Assembly: GCA_036734025.1 (NCBI GenBank) | Contig: DAIMZI010000027.1 | Location: forward strand, 1-23,377 | DNA from: DAIMZI01 sp036734025 | Lineage (GTDB): Bacteria; Pseudomonadota; Alphaproteobacteria; Rhizobiales; Rhodomicrobiaceae | Length of the DNA stretch: 23,377 nt | Direction of reading: 5' to 3' | Shown here: positions 21,896 through 23,377 of the stretch, in pieces | How the letters are laid out: each line of letters opens with the position of its first letter | Numbering within the stretch: position 1 is the stretch's first letter | Program-made: the position numbers and the translations under genes | Notes under the pieces: generated by a model | Seen by the model: only the letters and a program-made list of their open reading frames with translations | Told to the model about the DNA's origin: nothing | Databases searched by the model: none

Positions 21896-22555
21896 ATGCT
21901 CGGTAATTTCGACTTTCAGGTCATCATCAACTCGCTGCCGTTTCTGTGGCAGGGATTGCAACTGAGCCTGCTGCTGACGTTTCTCGCCCTGATCGGGGGC
22001 ATCATATTCGGCACATTGCTTGCCCTGATGCGCCTGTCCGGCTTCGCGCTCCTGGCATGGCCGTCGATGATCTATGTGAACCTGATCCGCTCGGTGCCAC
22101 TGATCCTCGTCATATTCTGGTTCTATTTCCTCATCCCGTTGCTGATCGGGCGTCCCATCGGCGGATTTTATTCCGCGCTCATCGCGTTCATCATCTTCGA
22201 GTCCGCCTATTATGCGGAGATCATCCGCTCAGGCATTCAAAGCGTCCGGCGTGGCCAGATCGATGCGGGAAAATCGGCCGGCCTTGGCTATTGGAGCATT
22301 CAGCGCTTCATCGTCCTGCCCCAGGCCTTCCGCAACATGACGCCGATCCTGCTGACGCAGGCGATCATACTGTTTCAGGACACGTCGCTTGTATTCGTGG
22401 TGTCGCTGCGCGATTTCATGACTGCTTCGGCAATTGTCGCGCGCACGGAGGGGCGCCTTGTCGAGATGTACGTCTTTGCAGCTTTGGTATATTTCGTGAT
22501 CTGTTTTGCCGGATCTCTTGTCATCAAAAGTATGAAAAAAAATTACACGACATGA
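21896..22555 (+). CDS. gltK: Amino-acid ABC transporter permease, GltK-like
   Basis: A 219-residue permease of the same family as its neighbour. It starts with a cytoplasm-facing FDFQVIINSLPFLWQGLQLS and a first long helix, LLLTFLALIGGIIFGTLLAL. VNLIRSVPLILVIFWFYFLI is the family's hallmark helix, and the EAA loop reads IRSGIQSVRRGQIDAGKSAG with LPQAFRN after it. With the GltJ-like subunit it forms the heterodimeric channel. Its stop overlaps the ATPase start (ATGA at 22552-22555). Confidence 0.93.
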   Translation: MLGNFDFQVIINSLPFLWQGLQLSLLLTFLALIGGIIFGTLLALMRLSGFALLAWPSMIYVNLIRSVPLILVIFWFYFLIPLLIGRPIGGFYSALIAFIIFESAYYAEIIRSGIQSVRRGQIDAGKSAGLGYWSIQRFIVLPQAFRNMTPILLTQAIILFQDTSLVFVVSLRDFMTASAIVARTEGRLVEMYVFAALVYFVICFAGSLVIKSMKKNYTT

Positions 22556-23280
22556 TTGAAATAGAAGATATATCGAAATGGTATGGGGACTTTCAGGTTC
22601 TCAAGAATTGCACGACCCGCGTCGATCGCGGTGAAGTCGTCGTGGTCTGCGGACCGTCGGGCTCAGGCAAATCGACCCTCATAAAATGTGTCAACGGGCT
22701 TGAGCCGGTGCAAGCCGGGCGCATCGTCTTCAACGATATCACCGTGACCGACAAGAAGACCAACATGAACGCCGTGCGCACCAAGATTGGCATGGTCTTC
22801 CAGCATTTCGAGCTTTATCCGCACATGAGTGTGACGCGCAACATCTGTCTGGCGCAGGAGATCGTGCTCAAGCGCAGTCGCGACGAGGCCGTCGAACGCG
22901 CGCGCAAACTGCTTGACCGGGTCGGCATGATCGAGCACGCGGACAAATATCCCGGTCAGCTCTCGGGCGGCCAGCAGCAGCGCGTCGCCATCGCTCGCTC
23001 GCTCGCCATGGACCCGCTCGCCATGCTTTTCGACGAACCGACCTCGGCGCTCGATCCGGAGATGATCAACGAGGTGCTAGATGTCATGGTCACGCTTGCA
23101 AAAGAGGGGATGACGATGATGGTCGTCACCCATGAAATGGGCTTTGCCCGGCGTGTCGCCCACCGCGTCATCTTCATGGATGAGGGCGAGATTGTCGAAG
23201 ACGCGGCCACCAATGCCTTCTTCGATGAGGCCAAGAGCCCGCGCGCGCAGGACTTCCTGTCAAAAATCCTCGGTCATTGA
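22552..23280 (+). CDS. gltL: Amino-acid ABC transporter ATP-binding protein, GltL-like
   Basis: A 242-residue ABC ATPase with every motif intact: Walker A GPSGSGKST (34-42), Q-loop VFQHFELYPHMSV, signature LSGGQQQR (about 138-145), Walker B MLFDEPTSALD, and switch histidine in VVTHEMGFARRV. The PHMSV after the Q-loop and the KTNMNAVR segment are typical of polar amino-acid importers (GlnQ/GltL). The ATG at 22552 overlaps the permease stop; a long upstream extension in the same frame lies over the permease gene and is not real. It is the last gene of the operon seen; the remaining 97 bp of the window hold nothing recognisable. Confidence 0.95.
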   Translation: MIEIEDISKWYGDFQVLKNCTTRVDRGEVVVVCGPSGSGKSTLIKCVNGLEPVQAGRIVFNDITVTDKKTNMNAVRTKIGMVFQHFELYPHMSVTRNICLAQEIVLKRSRDEAVERARKLLDRVGMIEHADKYPGQLSGGQQQRVAIARSLAMDPLAMLFDEPTSALDPEMINEVLDVMVTLAKEGMTMMVVTHEMGFARRVAHRVIFMDEGEIVEDAATNAFFDEAKSPRAQDFLSKILGH

Positions 23281-23377
23281 TATTCAGGCCAATGCCCTCT
23301 CCTGCGGCAAGGCTTGCGCATCCGGTGCAGGCCATGTCTGCCGTCGGGTTTGCTCTGCCTATGGCACAGCCTGCGCA

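Noticed and set aside
21946..22551. Upstream extension of the GltL-like ATPase
   Set aside because: It runs through the permease gene in a different frame; the ATGA overlap at 22552 and the canonical N-terminus fix the start.

Overview
The window looks like a chromosomal segment of a GC-rich alphaproteobacterium. The signs are high third-position GC, a HemS/HmuS-type heme protein beside a TonB receptor, a compact exbB-exbD-exbD-tonB operon preceded by a small periplasmic protein, and a cysteate/D-cysteine lyase of the form common in marine alphaproteobacteria. I cannot name the genus. No rRNA, tRNA, CRISPR array, transposase or integrase was seen.

Layout. (1) 2-514: the end of a WD40 protein built from nearly identical 126-bp repeats, cut by the window edge. 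(2) 778-4422, minus strand: LysR regulator, YejA-like oligopeptide-binding protein and a Cys-rich unnamed protein. (3) 4423-12497: heme/iron block. It holds hmuS (minus), a divergent control region with strong palindromes, a TonB-dependent heme/hemoglobin receptor (plus), a DUF6746-like periplasmic protein (minus), and an operon of unnamed exported protein, exbB, two exbD genes and tonB. (4) 12518-14853: small metabolic or stress genes: a VOC protein, a TetR regulator with a probable leaderless promoter, a DUF1428 protein and a second VOC/PhnB-like protein. (5) 15181-18464: an enoyl-CoA hydratase/isomerase and then a chimeric membrane receptor. (6) 18606-23280: a carboxymuconolactone-decarboxylase-family protein, divergent from a PLP lyase (L-cysteate sulfo-lyase or D-cysteine desulfhydrase), which is followed by a complete GltIJKL-type polar amino-acid ABC importer.

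How the genes fit together. The heme receptor needs energy from ExbB-ExbD-TonB, whose genes lie about 1 kb downstream. HmuS would handle heme in the cytoplasm. No heme ABC permease (HmuTUV) is in the window. The lyase and the Glt-type importer look like an uptake-and-degradation module for a three-carbon acidic amino acid; L-cysteate, a sulfonate analogue of aspartate, fits both parts.

The most notable gene is at 16125-18464. It joins an N-terminal type-1 periplasmic-binding-protein domain to a full pentameric ligand-gated ion channel of the GLIC/Cys-loop-receptor superfamily, with ECD motif YPFDSQ, M1 motif VPLLFILF, and an M2 carrying Glu at -2', Thr at 2', Thr at 6' and Leu at 9'. It is predicted to be a periplasmic-metabolite-gated, probably cation-selective channel.
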